The position numbers and the translations under genes are program-made. This document shows positions 41,864 to 64,000 of a stretch of DNA of 64,000 nt, in pieces; the stretch's first letter is position 1; each line of letters opens with the position of its first letter. A model generated the notes under the pieces. That model had not been told where the DNA came from, did no database searches, and saw nothing but the letters and a program-made list of their open reading frames with translations. The DNA comes from Elysia crispata. Taxonomy: Eukaryota; Mollusca; Gastropoda; Plakobranchidae. The DNA lies in assembly GCA_033675545.1 (NCBI GenBank), contig JAWDGP010004990.1, positions 62,001 to 126,000 of the forward strand, in the 5' to 3' direction.

Positions 41864-42420
41864 GTAAAGATCGCTTCTTGATTTTAAATATCTTTTAAGT
41901 TTTATTTCAAATTCTAGGAATTTAAAAGAGCAATTTCATCACCCTTTTTAATTACATTTATAAGTCTGTCACAATCTTAGACCACATTTAGAATTAGACA
42001 CACACTTTCAAAGAGGCTGCAGTCATCAAAGTTCTATTTGTTCACAGTCAATGATAATGTGTCTTTTTTTTTATTTAATCTTTTAATGTGTTGGTTGAAT
42101 GGTAAACATAATTTAAATGATTCTTTACTCATATGTGGTTCAATGATTTAATTGTATGCTGAGCTTTAATAAGGTAATCTGAAACTATTAATTACCATTT
42201 CACAGATCGTCTTAAGTCAAAAAGTAGGAAGTAACATATTTGATTTAATGAAGCTCTACTAGGGCTATAGTGATATATTTATTGATAACTACAGTTTATT
42301 GTGTGATAGTATTTAATTGTATTTTCTGAAAGATAAATTTTCATAGGGAACAGTCGCCCCTTGAGTCGATTTATTATATGTCTTTGTCCAAATATTTAAA
42401 TTTAAGACCAAATAAATCAC
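41864..42420 (+). other. start of presumed kinesin intron 1
   Basis: Begins GTAAAG after the kinesin exon and is AT-rich. I found no second exon encoding IRPQ-like sequence anywhere to the right edge, so if the gene is real this intron exceeds 22 kb. Confidence 0.45.
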
Positions 42421-42429
42421 TTGACTATC

Positions 42430-42559
42430 TGTCTGTCTGTCTCTGTCTCTGTCTCTCTCTCCTCTGTTCTCTCTCTCTGTCTCTGCCTCTGTCTCTCTCT
42501 CCTCTGTTCTCTCTCTCTGTCTCTGTCTGTCTCTCTCTCCTCTGTTCTCTCTCTCTGTC

Positions 42560-42630
<71 letters not shown>

Positions 42631-42680
42631 CCCTCTCCTTTCTCTCTCCCCTCCTTCTCTCCCTTCCCTTCCCTACCTGT
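42430..42680. repeat. (CT)n tract with about 50-bp higher-order repeat
   Basis: A block containing CTCTCTCCTCTGTTCTCTCT followed by CTCTGTCTCTG is repeated about three times (about 42456, 42508, 42533) before a perfect (CT)n at about 42582-42626. Leu-Ser frames and their minus-strand Arg-Glu partner are artefacts. Confidence 0.93.
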
Positions 42681-43917
42681 GTAAGTCTGTTTGTCTTCAT
42701 CAAGTCCATTCTTTCTTTAAAAATAATGTGCATTAGGGAATATTTTTATTTAAGTACAATAATCCTTTCCCAAAAATATAAAAAAAAAAAACCCTGAGTA
42801 TTACTATTCATGTTTATCAGTGTGTGTGGAATGATGCTCTTTGTCACTGCAATTGATCAATGGTAGTATGGCTTTTGAACTGGACCTTGTTTTGTAAGGT
42901 TAGATATTACAACCTTCATTTTAGTGCATAATACTATACATGATAAGGGTCTGACCTAGTTGGCTGCTTCAAATCATTATCATTATTAATTTCTTTGCAA
43001 TGTTATCTATAGCAACGTATTGCGGAATTATTTTTTTTCCTTCTTTGATAGTCAATCAAGTATTTCCAAAAATAGATTTAAGCATATATTAATATTGGGC
43101 TGGTGATATTTGGTCCCAGAACCTTAACTTCACTTCTCATTCAGAAGGGGAAAAAAAGATAGCAAACGAAGACAAGTGTTATGGATATAAAACGTTTTAC
43201 TAATTCATGGCAAATCTGCATTCGATGAAAACGAACAAAGCATAGAGTTTTGACGATTTTAAAACAGGGGTATCGAACTTTGAGTGTTGCATCTTTGAGG
43301 TGACTTCCATTAAAGTTGTATTATTCATCATAAACTTTCTTATTAAATAAAAATGCTATTGTTGAAAGACTAGTAAAATTGTGTCCACTTTTACTCAATC
43401 TTCTCGCTTTATACTAGAACCGAGTCAGCGAATTTTAGGAGGCGCCTATCATAGAGTGGATAGTTTCAGAATCTGTATCATCTTAATGCAAATAGTCAGT
43501 TAATTTGTTTGTTGACGAAACTCCTTACTCTCCCATAAACTTTTAAGTTTAATTCACTCGGAACCCAATGTTTATATTCAAGCCCTGCTTCAGTCTGTCT
43601 ATCCGAGGTTTCAGTAAATCAAGCCAGAGAGCGTGTGGGACTTTTATATTGTGTTCAAGAAACTTGGGAGACATAAGACACTGAAGGGGACAATGTCCTC
43701 GTTAAGCGGTCGTGTGACAAGCACTGTTCATACTGTAGTAATTGTATTTTCAAGATTTGGAAGGCCTCAAAGTTGAGTAACTCGCTTTGCTCTATTAGGG
43801 GATAGTCTATCGTTGAAGGTCAACGGGCTGGGCTTGTTATCTCAACTTCAAATTCACCCTACCAAGCCCGTTGTTCAGGCGCTTTCTTCTCTGTTTTTTT
43901 GCTCCTTTTCGTCCGAT
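42681..43917. other. non-coding stretch
   Basis: AT-rich up to about 43400, then less so. No exon is supported. Confidence 0.5.
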
Positions 43918-43918
43918 C

Positions 43919-51809
<7,891 letters not shown>

Positions 51810-51860
<51 letters not shown>

Positions 51861-51895
51861 TCTATCTCTCTCTCCCTTCCTTCCTCTCTCTCTCT
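51810..51895. repeat. (CT)n microsatellite
   Basis: (CT)n of about 47 bp, perfect to 51856, then CT with CCTT and TATC interruptions. Confidence 0.95.
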
Positions 51896-54305
51896 AACGA
51901 AGACAGTCGTCGGCATCCAAATTAATTTGCATTCTATTAACCTGAATGTTTACCGATTTCACGAAATGCCGTTGTCTTCATGGCAATTAGATAAAGAGTC
52001 TTAATGAAACGCATTTATGAAGGAATATGATGGATTAACATCTTATAGGTAAAATGCAGTAAACCGATTTTCATGTATTTGAATATTACAACTTGCAACA
52101 TGCTGTGATATAATATGAAATCACTTTCAGACATGATGAACTGGTACACACGTCGTCGTCGTCCTTTTTTTTCTTTTCCTCTTCGCATTGTTTTATTTTA
52201 TTTTATTTTTTTTTTGGCCGCTGCTCTTCATCTCCCTAACATTTTGTTTCACCTTTCATTTCGTTGTTACAAATTATTGTTGGACAATATAGAAATCATA
52301 TTCAATACGAAAGAGGAACGTTACTGACTGAGGTTACTCTTTAAAAAAAATCCTTTCTCAATATCGCTCATCAGCACATTGAGAGCCAAGAAAGCATGCG
52401 AGCAAGAAAGGAGAAGAACAAAACCAGACCAGCTATTTAGAATCCAGTGATTTAAAAAGAAAAAAAAAAAAAATAGCGCAATATGATGTCCCAAGATGAT
52501 CACGTTTTGTCTTAATGTGTCTTTGCTAGACATCTCTTTTGTCTTATGCTTTTGCTCTGAGAAATGTCATACTCATAAATCTATCCTTTTTTTGTATGGT
52601 GTGTCAAAAGGAAGCGATGTTCTCAGAACTTTCCCCCCTTTTATCCTTTGTGATTAACAATACAATAATATTAGGATATTATGAAATATTGGTGTGTGAA
52701 CCCAGACCCACAAACGTCAATGCTCCTTGCGGGAGCTTTTAGCACAAAAAAGATGTATGTGATTGTCAACATTGATCGATGGCTGATGCATTTCTGATCA
52801 ACAAAATGCAAGTGATATAATCCCCCGATTCTTATTCTGAGTAGGACTTGTCATCTTGAGCCGTCTGTAATACTGAATGCTTAGTCTCTTCCTTTCTGCT
52901 CACATAGTGCCTTTCCTTCTGCTTTTCATGAATTTTTTTTTCTTTTCTGCTATTTCACTACGCAATATTTAGTGATAATAGAACTTGTCACTGTGTATGC
53001 TTATGAAAAAAAAATTCCATACACTTTGTTCCATACACTTTGCTAGACTAACAGCGAATGTGAAAAACAACATCATAAAGAGCAAGAGCTACTCGTTCAG
53101 CTCTATGATTATGTATTTTTGAAATCTACCCATGCGAGTACATGTATCGCCATTAACTCTGTGCCAAAACACGGGCTTTTAGGAGAAGGGGGGCTCATTC
53201 AAGTCGACAGAGACGGTTTGTTTGGCCTCGAAATGACTGTTTGCTTGGCAAGCTTACCTTGTTCAAGTCTCGTCATACCTTGATCTAACTTGTAGAATTA
53301 CCTACCATGGTTTTCCCGTTGTATCACTCGGTATTTGTGCAACGCTTCGGAAACGAAACCTCCTATGACCGAGTAATCTCTGTGGTCTTATCAGTTAAGT
53401 TTTGCTCCTTGACTTCTAAATTGGACCTGTCGGCGTACTAAGCATTGCTAACTTTTTTTTTTTTACAGCCGATTTGGGAATAAGCAAACTTTAATCTCCG
53501 AAAGATAACGTCCATTCTATTTTTAAGTGTTGTTTAATTTTAATCCGCTTCCATCGAGGTTTGTAAAATTAATTCATGTCTTTGATTTTCTTTCCTGAAT
53601 ATCTCGTATTTATTTCCATCTTAGAATTTTAACATTGTGTTGTAAGTGAGCGAATAGGGAAACTTGCAAGATCATCTTGGTTAAGGAGAAACATTATGAC
53701 AGGCCCAAAATAAAGAAAAATAATATTATTCTGTGGCAAAATGAAAACCAAACACTGCTTTAAGATAGATTTAAATCTGCTCCAAACCATACTCGGCGCA
53801 CAGATACTTTTTTTTTTCTTTTCATGAAAGCAAGCGTGACCCAGCCTGGCGTCACGTTCCTACACGTCTGGCTTTAAATTAAATGGTTTGGTCTCTCTGA
53901 CAAACTATTCATGATCCTCTCCTTAGTCTCACTAATAACTAATGTATTATGGCCCAAACTTATAACATATAATTTGTTTACCTATGAGGGTGTAATTGAT
54001 GAAAGGAATCCACCATTCACATCTTTCTCAACGTTCGCAACAGACCTAAATCATACAGGTTGTGGAGTATCGAAAAGATAACTAATTATAAAATATGATA
54101 GCTTGTGCCATGGGGAAGGAAAAGGATTCTGATTGAGTAAGAGGATTAAAAACGGTGATGCTCGATGCTACTTACCAGCTGGCGTCAATGTTTTTATAGT
54201 AGCCTGTTGACCTTCTCATATCACACAGTTGTGGTGCGCATTTAGATGATATCTTACTCGATTTCATTTAATTAGCTTCACGTTCCCTAAACTTCCCTCA
54301 GAAAT
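51896..54305. other. AT-rich non-coding stretch (presumed intron)
   Basis: No exon is supported. A short tandem duplication of TTCCATACACTTTG lies at about 53015-53042. Confidence 0.5.
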
Positions 54306-54442
54306 ATGCTAGGAAAGGGCAGTTTTTCACCCAGCCAGGGATAGGGTCAGTGGCATTCGAGTCCAAGACCAAATGACCAGTGTGAGATCGAACCCGAACT
54401 GCTAAGGCCAAGTCGCTACCGACTGAACTATCTGGCGCCCCG
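54306..54442 (-). mobile_element. tRNA-derived SINE
   Basis: On the minus strand the element opens GCGCCAGATAGTTCAGTCGG (A box, about 54411-54436). A B box GGGTTCGATCTC follows at about 54384-54395. The body continues to about 54306. This is the best-preserved pol III promoter pair in the window. The 5' words are shared with the copy at 26688. Confidence 0.72.
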
Positions 54443-54912
<470 letters not shown>

Positions 54913-55224
54913 TCTCTCTCTACCCCATCCGTCTATATGTTTGTCCCTGCCTTTTACCAGGCCCGCCTAAGAGCTCGCCTAAGTGATGGAGAGGTCAGGG
55001 CCTGGGCAAATAAAACATTTCAGTCTGTTTTGTTTATGCATTGTAACACAATACTGTTTATGGTGGTAATATTTTTTTATTAAAAATAATTACTTTGGAG
55101 GTGTATGGTATAATGAAAACTAGTTTCTCTTCGCCCTTTTTAAATCTGTGATATCAAGGGACTTACTAATAGTCTAGTCATGCAGTTTCGAACCAGACAA
55201 CATACTTTTTAATGACTTGATTGA

Positions 55225-55385
55225 TTGTTCGAGTAACCCACTACACGTACATCTCAAATCCATCACACACACTCTCATGTCATAGGCAAGACAAATCCCA
55301 GTAAAGACCCTGAATTCATCCAACCTCCAATGGTGTGATTCGAATCCGTATCAAAAGATTTCTCTCACAGCGATTATTTTGCCGC
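55225..55385 (-). mobile_element. probable tRNA-derived SINE, degenerate
   Basis: On the minus strand a B-box-like GGATTCGAATCAC is preceded at tRNA-like distance by a weak A-box region. It is followed by ACCATTGGAGGTTGGATG, comparable in position to the ACACTGG after the B box of the SINE at 54306-54442. The A box is poor, so this is tentative. Confidence 0.45.
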
Positions 55386-55788
55386 AAGACCTTTCTGTCA
55401 CCATTCTTGCAATTGGTCCCAGTATTTTCCCGCTCGTATTACAAGCGTTTTTAATTGCCAGCAGGGACACCATCGTATGTACCCGTTACATAATGGTCTC
55501 GTCGTCTCGCCAACAGCCAGTGTTGACCTGTCCTGCTGTTTACACGTACTTCAACCTGGCAGTGCGAGTCTCGGGTTGGTCTAAGACATGTAACAGGGCA
55601 GAGGAGAGCACTGTTAGTACTGAACAGTCTGAACAGTCACATCGAATTTAGTTTCTGTCAAGGTGAAACAAGCGATTTTTAGCCAGTTCCTTTTTTTTTT
55701 TTGTTTAATATGCAAATTTTCTGTTACAAGAAATGGGGATTTGGGTTCAGTGTGCTATTGGTTAAGAAGCAATCGTGAATTATTAAAA

Positions 55789-55792
<4 letters not shown>

Positions 55793-55834
<42 letters not shown>
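55793..55834. repeat. (TA)n microsatellite
   Basis: About 40 bp of alternating TA after an A-run. Confidence 0.95.
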
Positions 55835-55837
<3 letters not shown>

Positions 55838-56182
55838 ATATAGTTGCTCAGAATAGAGAGTCAGCTAACGGCACTTTTATGGGTTGCTGAGGCAATTAGA
55901 TAAATGATTATTACGATTTTTGAGTAGTTTGGCTTTGTATTGGCCGTACATTTTGTTGGAGGGTCGACTGCAGACTTCATCCAGTACACATAATTTATTG
56001 AGAGCGGAACAAGAGGTTTTTTAATCGCTTAAACTGACTTAACTGTTTGACCTTAAAGTTAGAAGTTTTTCAGTTTTTAGACTGGATCCTGGCTCCAATC
56101 AAACCTTCTGCCTCCTTCCAATGGAATGCTTCTATATTTATTTGAAGAGTGGTTTGTCCTATGTGGAAAAAAGGGGGGGGGG

Positions 56183-56184
<2 letters not shown>

Positions 56185-56234
<50 letters not shown>
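56185..56234. repeat. G-run followed by (TA)n
   Basis: Ten or so G residues (56173-56183) immediately precede 50 bp of perfect TA. Confidence 0.95.
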
Positions 56235-56237
<3 letters not shown>

Positions 56238-57384
56238 CCTGAAACTAATTTTTTACCTCTCATGACATGTAACATGAATAGGTTATGGCCTACCTAGTTA
56301 GCTGTCCTCTGATGGAGCTCTTCAACTGAATGTCTACCTCCGCCGTAGAAGATACATGTTAAATCAGTATAGCAGTACTGAAGAAATTATCAGATTTGTA
56401 TCGATTCTTTAACAAAACAAAAAAAAGCCGTGTACGGTTTCATTCGTTCACCAGAGTGTTTGGGATCGATATACAAAGGATATCGTATATGAGTTTTAAT
56501 GGCAGCAGAGTTCATCTCCATTAATATCTGTAACCAGAGTACACAGAGCTGGAGCTGTTTCTAATTTATTGGGATCACCCGAGCTGACATTAACATTGTT
56601 GGTTGTGGAGTTGAATTATATGTTACGGATGAATGGGTGTGAGATTGAAAGTTTATATGTTATGGATGATTGAGTTGATCCGAAGTTTCTATTTTTGGTG
56701 CATCAATTTGGAGCGTTCAACAGCAAAAAATTTCTCTTCCATCTTTATTAACGAGAGTCATAAAAAGAAAATTATTAAAGTCACATGGAGGTGAGCATTT
56801 TCTGATTGGAGCTCGTGCTGAGAGCTTTACCTCTGGGCATATAGAGAGATAACGCACTCTTAGTTACTTCAGGTCTTTTGTTGAACACATTTTTTATATC
56901 AATATTTTTTAAAAAATTATTTTTATTTATAAATGATTTAAAAGGAGACCTGGTTCCACTAATATATGACTACAGTAATGTTGGGTTGACGCACATCTCG
57001 TGATTCATATTATTCTCTATTAGTTTTTTATTATTTTTTTTAAATAGGTTTGAGCAGGAATTCGTTCATTTGATGTGTGATTTTATTTTAAAGCGTCATA
57101 TCAACTATGATGGTAATGTGCTCGTCTCGCGCTAGTTCAAGATAGCCACTTCCTCCATTAATGTGGATCAAAGGTTTCTTAAGTTTACACACAACACAGA
57201 ATATGCTGAGACTCCTCAGAAGGCTCAAAGGCCGTGATCTCTGGTCTGGTGATTTGAGGATGTTTTGAGTAGTAGCATTTAGCTAAAGAAAGTCCTGCCT
57301 TTTAATTGAATAATACTAGGTTAATCAGTGGCCCTGCGAGGTAGCAAAATCATTTTTTACAATAAGCTCTCATTTGCTGTGCAC
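56235..57384. other. AT-rich non-coding stretch
   Basis: No exon or element is supported. A tRNA-like phrase at about 57105-57150 was judged too weak. Confidence 0.5.
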
Positions 57385-57512
57385 TCTCTCTCTCCCTATC
57401 TCCCCCCTCTCTCTCTCTCCTTCTCTCTCTCCCTCTCTATCTCCCCCCCTCTCTCTCTCTCTCTCTCTTTCTTTCTCTCACCTAGTCTCTCCTCTCCCTC
57501 TCTCTCTCTCAG
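57385..57512. repeat. interrupted (CT)n tract
   Basis: CT repeats with CCC and TTT interruptions. Both overlapping Leu-Ser frames are artefacts. Confidence 0.92.
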
Positions 57513-60285
<2,773 letters not shown>

Positions 60286-60775
60286 ATATACTATTGAGAC
60301 TTATCTGAGACCTTTGAATTATTCTAAATGACGCTAGATGGAACTTGTTTACTCTTAGAAATATGCATTGAGTAAGATTTAAAACTTCACTTATAGAAAT
60401 GGGCATTCTAATTTTTACATTACATTTTCACATAAAAAATTAACTCATGAAACCGTTTTTTTCTTTTCTAAAATTTAAAACACACTTTCTTTCATTTTAA
60501 AGTCTCATAAAGCTTCTCGGAGGTATATTTGAGTTTCCATCATTATGCTTTTAATAACTGATATTTTTTTTGAAGTAACATATAAGTGCATTTCCGTAAT
60601 CGACACTCTTATGACAAAATAATGAGTCTCAAGCTATAGGGAAAGTTGGCATGGATGAATTTCAAGACTCCTTTCAAAGTTGTGTGGACTAAAGAGAGTT
60701 ATGGGATATATGCATGTATTTGTGTATGTTCGTAGTGTATTTTATTTGGTGAATAAAGGACACGTAGTCTAGTTA

Positions 60776-61029
60776 TCGACGCCTCAATTCACAATTGTCC
60801 TTTGTCTATTTTCACGAAAATAAAAACTAGAGTCAATTTCCATCCCCTTAAAAACATAATCTATATGCTCTGTTTATTTGAAAAAAAAAAAACAGTTAGC
60901 AAAAGCAGTCAAGTTCACTTACATTTTTTCTATGTCCAACATAATGAGTATTAGGTAACGAAAGTTTGAAAGCCATTTTCTCAAAACTACGTCATGTGGA
61001 CATGAAACAAATGAAAACTGAGGCGTCGA
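60776..61029 (+). mobile_element. MITE copy 2, TA-flanked
   Basis: A 254-bp relative of the element at 40183-40416, in the same orientation. The left end reads TCGACGCCTCAATTCACAAT; the right end is the reverse complement of TCGACGCCTCAGTTTTCATT. TA lies outside both ends (60774-60775 and 61030-61031). The interiors align through GTCAATTTC, CCAACATAATGAGTAT and TTTTCTCAAAACTA blocks. Copy 2 carries about 20 extra bases, including an A-run. No transposase is encoded. Confidence 0.87.
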
Positions 61030-61031
61030 TA

Positions 61032-62745
61032 TGTGTATGATTTATCTCATAATAAAGACCTTACGAGTAAAATGTGGTGCAGAATTTCACATTGAACTCT
61101 ACCAGACAGATTTTTTTTTTTTTTTTATACATTCTTAAGTACGTTAGTAATGAAAAAGAAAAAGAAAGGAAGAAAAAGAGTTTAGTATACTATGTCCTGG
61201 ACGCGATGGGTGCTAGCGCTTTTGTTCTGACGGGCGAAATTGGTCTGCGCTTTACGTCCCCCAGTCTAGTGTCAACAAAGATATTAAGGCTGTGATTGCC
61301 TGGTGCACCCTAAAGGAGGTCGGGAGGTCGGGTGGGCTCTGCCTCAAGAAGTCGGTCGGCACTGTGTGCAAATATTATGGATAGAGAGTCTACCATGCTG
61401 CGTCATTTGTCGAGGTTGCTCTTTATATATTCGCCTTCACAGACAACTATTTGTGGTGAAGCTTTCAGGGCGTTCAGTTGTCGGCCAATAAATCTAGCCA
61501 AGTACTAACTTAGATACATCTGAAAGTCGGAGAGATCTATGGTTAAAGCTCGCCATGAGCTGTGCGCTATAATAAGCGTTATCGATGGGGCTTCCCGTCA
61601 AACACTGCCCGCATTGTATCGAGCTATCGATAGTGTGTCAACAACTGGTCTAGATTGGTCGGTCAGTCGAATCTTTGGGGTCGCCTCTTAGGTCAAGAGT
61701 GACCCACGCATTGTCTGTGGGTGTATGTGTTTTAGAGGGAGCTATGGGAATGGCCCCCATTAATAATGGAATTGTAGAGGTGACCAGTCTTGATCGTTCG
61801 TATTCCCTATTGTCGCCAGGTTTTGTCCAGTCCTGGAAATCAAGCCTCAGAAGTGTTGGTTCTGATATTTAAATCATAGAGGGTGCGTTCTTTTGGTCTC
61901 GCAGGGAAGTTGCATTTCTTCTCACTCAATGGCTGAGGGAGGGGGGAGGAGGAAAAAAAAAGGTTGGTGGGGTACTATCAGTATGCCGGTTAGCGAAAGG
62001 CTGGCACTCCCTAGGTCTTTCCAAGAGATGCTGTTTTCTCCTTGGCTTTAGGAAATATTTTTGTTGTGTTTTGTTTCAAAGACTGTCAAATTTGAACTGG
62101 AAGACTTAAATCAAATCATCGTACCGCAAAGTAATAATAAGTATCTGCTCTCTCTCTATGAAGCGGTCAACAGAATTAATTTATTGATCTTTTTGCATTT
62201 TGTTACCCCTCATATGGGCAGTGCCTGTGATTCCAACCAAAATCCCTGACTTCTAGGTGCTGTTTGCAATGCCTAATCGATTATTACAATCAAAACTATT
62301 ATTCTGTGATTAGTATGACTAATGTGTCTGTGTACAACCGCTTAAAAATAGTGGCTTTTTAACAGAGAGTGGTGGGGTAGGAGGTGACTAACAGATACGG
62401 GGTTTTATCTTTGCTTACAGCACTGTGGTTCTGTTTCCGCCGAGAGGGAGCGAACACTATCCACCGCTTCATTGGTCATTGTCTAATCACCTCTATTTCC
62501 TGCAGTCGCTTCTGCTGCATGCTGTTTTAGGATTTGGGTCTTATACGTCACCGCTTCGAGAGATCGAAAATCTGAAACCTTGAATGCGAGGAAATAGTCC
62601 GAATGAAGCTTCTTGTTTGTTTAGCCAGTCATTGCAGCCACAATTGATGGATTTTGTTAAATTGCTGCAACACTTCACCTCTAAGAGTATCACGCATTAT
62701 CTTTGCAATTATAAAGTCCCTATGTAATATGTTCTTTATTTATCA
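61032..62745. other. non-coding stretch, partly GC-richer
   Basis: About 61190-61900 and 62430-62640 are less AT-rich than average. The frames at 61303-61491 and 61675-61872 have no family features or splice pairs that I can support. Confidence 0.45.
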
Positions 62746-62749
62746 AAGT

Positions 62750-62790
62750 ACTGTTACTTTCTCTTTGCCTCTATATTCTTTGTCTATCTG

Positions 62791-62846
<56 letters not shown>

Positions 62847-62881
62847 ACTTTCTCTTTGCCTCTGTATTCTGAGTCTATCTG

Positions 62882-62927
<46 letters not shown>

Positions 62928-63052
62928 ACTTTCTCTTTGCCTCTGTATTCTGAATCTATCTGTCTCTCTCTCTGTCTGTCTATCTGTCTGTTTGTCTGCC
63001 TCTCTGTCGGTCTATCTATCTGTCTGTCTGTCTGTCTCTCTCTATCGTTCTC
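62750..63052. repeat. (CT)n arrays in a tandemly triplicated block
   Basis: The unique phrase GTTACTTTCTCTTTGCCTCT, followed by GTATTCTGAGTCTATCTGT, occurs three times (about 62752, 62843 and 62926). A (CT)n array follows the first two copies and CT/GTCT repeats follow the third. The unit of about 85-90 bp, microsatellite included, was therefore duplicated as a whole. Confidence 0.93.
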
Positions 63053-63369
63053 AACAGTAGACAAAATCTTTAATTCGCTCACTCCCTCCTCCTTCCCCTA
63101 ACACGACTACCTTTTGTCAATCCTTCTCCGAGCACTCATCACCCACCCCCGCATAATTTCTCCAGTGACTTTAGTTGAGTCTGTTGGAGAGATCGTGCAA
63201 GCGACTGGTATGAATAACTCAAAACCCATCATTTGATACAATTTCCATTTTGACCCGACCTTGCTCTGAACTTTTATTGTGTGCTTGTTGATCTCATTGA
63301 TCTATCCGATCTCTAGATCGATAGTTGTGAGTTAGACTTTTTGAGAGCTTGTGATGAGAGAATTATATT
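63053..63369. other. non-coding stretch
   Basis: Nothing beyond CTAGAT-type words at about 63298-63322 is seen. Confidence 0.5.
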
Positions 63370-63432
63370 TCGCCCGATAGCCCAGTCGGTAAAATGTTGG
63401 ATTAATAATTTGGAGGTCCTGGGTTCCCTTAT
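63370..63432 (+). mobile_element. tRNA-derived SINE head
   Basis: CGCCCGATAGCCCAGTCGG (A box) is followed by TTGGATTAATAATTTGGAGG and a B box GGTCCTGGGTTCCC. This closely follows the layout of a tRNA gene, but the D arm and anticodon arm do not fold cleanly. The element body is replaced by the 37-bp tandem array that starts within about 10 bp. Confidence 0.68.
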
Positions 63433-64000
63433 TGACCATGGAATGTGATGTTGAAGTGGGTTACTTTCCTGAGTAGGGAATGTTATGTTGATGTGGGTTA
63501 CTTTACTGACTAGGGAATGTGATGTTGATGTGGGTTACTTTCCTGAATAGGGAATTTTATGTTGATGTGGGTTACTTTACTGACTAGGGAATGTGATGTT
63601 GATGTGGGTTACTTTCCTGAGTAGGGAATGTTATGTTGATGTGGGTTACTTTCCTGAGTAGGAGGGAATGTTATGTTGATGTGGGTTACTTTCCTGAGTA
63701 GGGAATGTTATGTTGATGTGGATTTCTTTCCTGAGTAGGGAATGTGATGTTGATATGTTTTTTTTTCCTGACTACAGATTGTGATTTTAAGGCGGGTTAA
63801 TTCCCTGACTAGAGAATGTGATGTTAATGTGGGTTGATTTCCTGACTAAGGAAAGCGGTGTTGATATAGGTTACTTTACTGACCAGAGAACATGTTGATG
63901 TGGGTTACTTTACTGACTGGTATGAGAAGTTGATGCGGGTTACTTTACTGACTAGGGAATGTGATGTTGACGTGGGGTTACTTTCCTGACTGTGGAATGA
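63433..64000. repeat. minisatellite, 37-bp unit, about 15 copies, runs off the window
   Basis: Tandem unit GGAATGTGATGTTGATGTGG followed by GTTACTTTCCTGACTAG. The first units are spaced exactly 37 bp (63440 to 63477). Alternating TTAC-TTTCC-TGAG and TTAC-TTTAC-TGAC variants suggest duplication of paired units in the first half. From about 63740 the units are more diverged, with T-run insertion and small deletions. The array is still running at base 64000. Confidence 0.95.

Noticed and set aside
57105..57150. Possible tRNA-like phrase (GGTAATGTGCTCGTCTCGC, then AGTTCAAGA)
   Set aside because: Spacing between the box-like words is too short and there is no acceptor or T-arm pairing.

Overview
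This is a eukaryotic, AT-rich and almost entirely non-coding window. It shows no operons, ribosome-binding-site spacing, CRISPR arrays or prokaryotic genes. The density of long (GA)n/(CT)n, (TA)n, (AAT)n and (AAG)n arrays, the clusters of TCTAGATCTAGA-type words, the tRNA-headed SINE pieces and a decayed endonuclease/reverse-transcriptase LINE all suggest a metazoan. A mollusc, probably a gastropod, fits best. That assignment is an inference from repeat style and was not tested by any search.

Only two host-gene pieces are supported. On the minus strand, 25047-25818 is a 3'-terminal coding exon of 256 residues. It has a clean splice acceptor, a stop and a plausible polyadenylation signal at 24604-24609; I do not recognise the protein. 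On the plus strand, 41760-41863 is a short first coding exon ending in DDTSVRVAIR at a canonical donor. This matches the start of a kinesin motor domain, most like KIF21. Its next exon is not visible, so intron 1 would run beyond the right edge of the window (more than 22 kb). The two genes diverge, with about 16 kb of repeat-rich DNA between their visible exons.

Layout. 1-14.5 kb: AT-rich DNA with microsatellites and a diverged direct repeat pair (about 1.91 and 4.54 kb). 14.5-15.6 kb: minisatellite with a 36-bp unit. 17.6-19.5 kb: tRNA-derived SINE pieces, a 97-bp inverted repeat and a minisatellite of four 66-bp units. 25 kb: the terminal exon. 30.5-37.1 kb: a retroelement graveyard holding three LINE remnants and one SINE, mixed with a roughly 650-bp (AAG)n tract and long (GA)n arrays. 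40.18 and 60.78 kb: two copies of a small TIR element (MITE) with TA flanks. 41.8 kb: the kinesin exon. 42-63 kb: presumed intron or intergenic DNA with microsatellites and SINE heads. 63.4-64.0 kb: a SINE head running directly into a 37-bp minisatellite that continues off the window.

Most long open frames here are by-products of dinucleotide or trinucleotide repeats (Leu-Ser, Arg-Glu, poly-Arg, poly-Ser, poly-Phe) or of minisatellites whose period is a multiple of three. They were not annotated as genes. I found no convincing new biological system. The most checkable new-looking items are the MITE family, the inverted repeat, the SINE-minisatellite junction, the (AAG)n tract and the unrecognised terminal exon.
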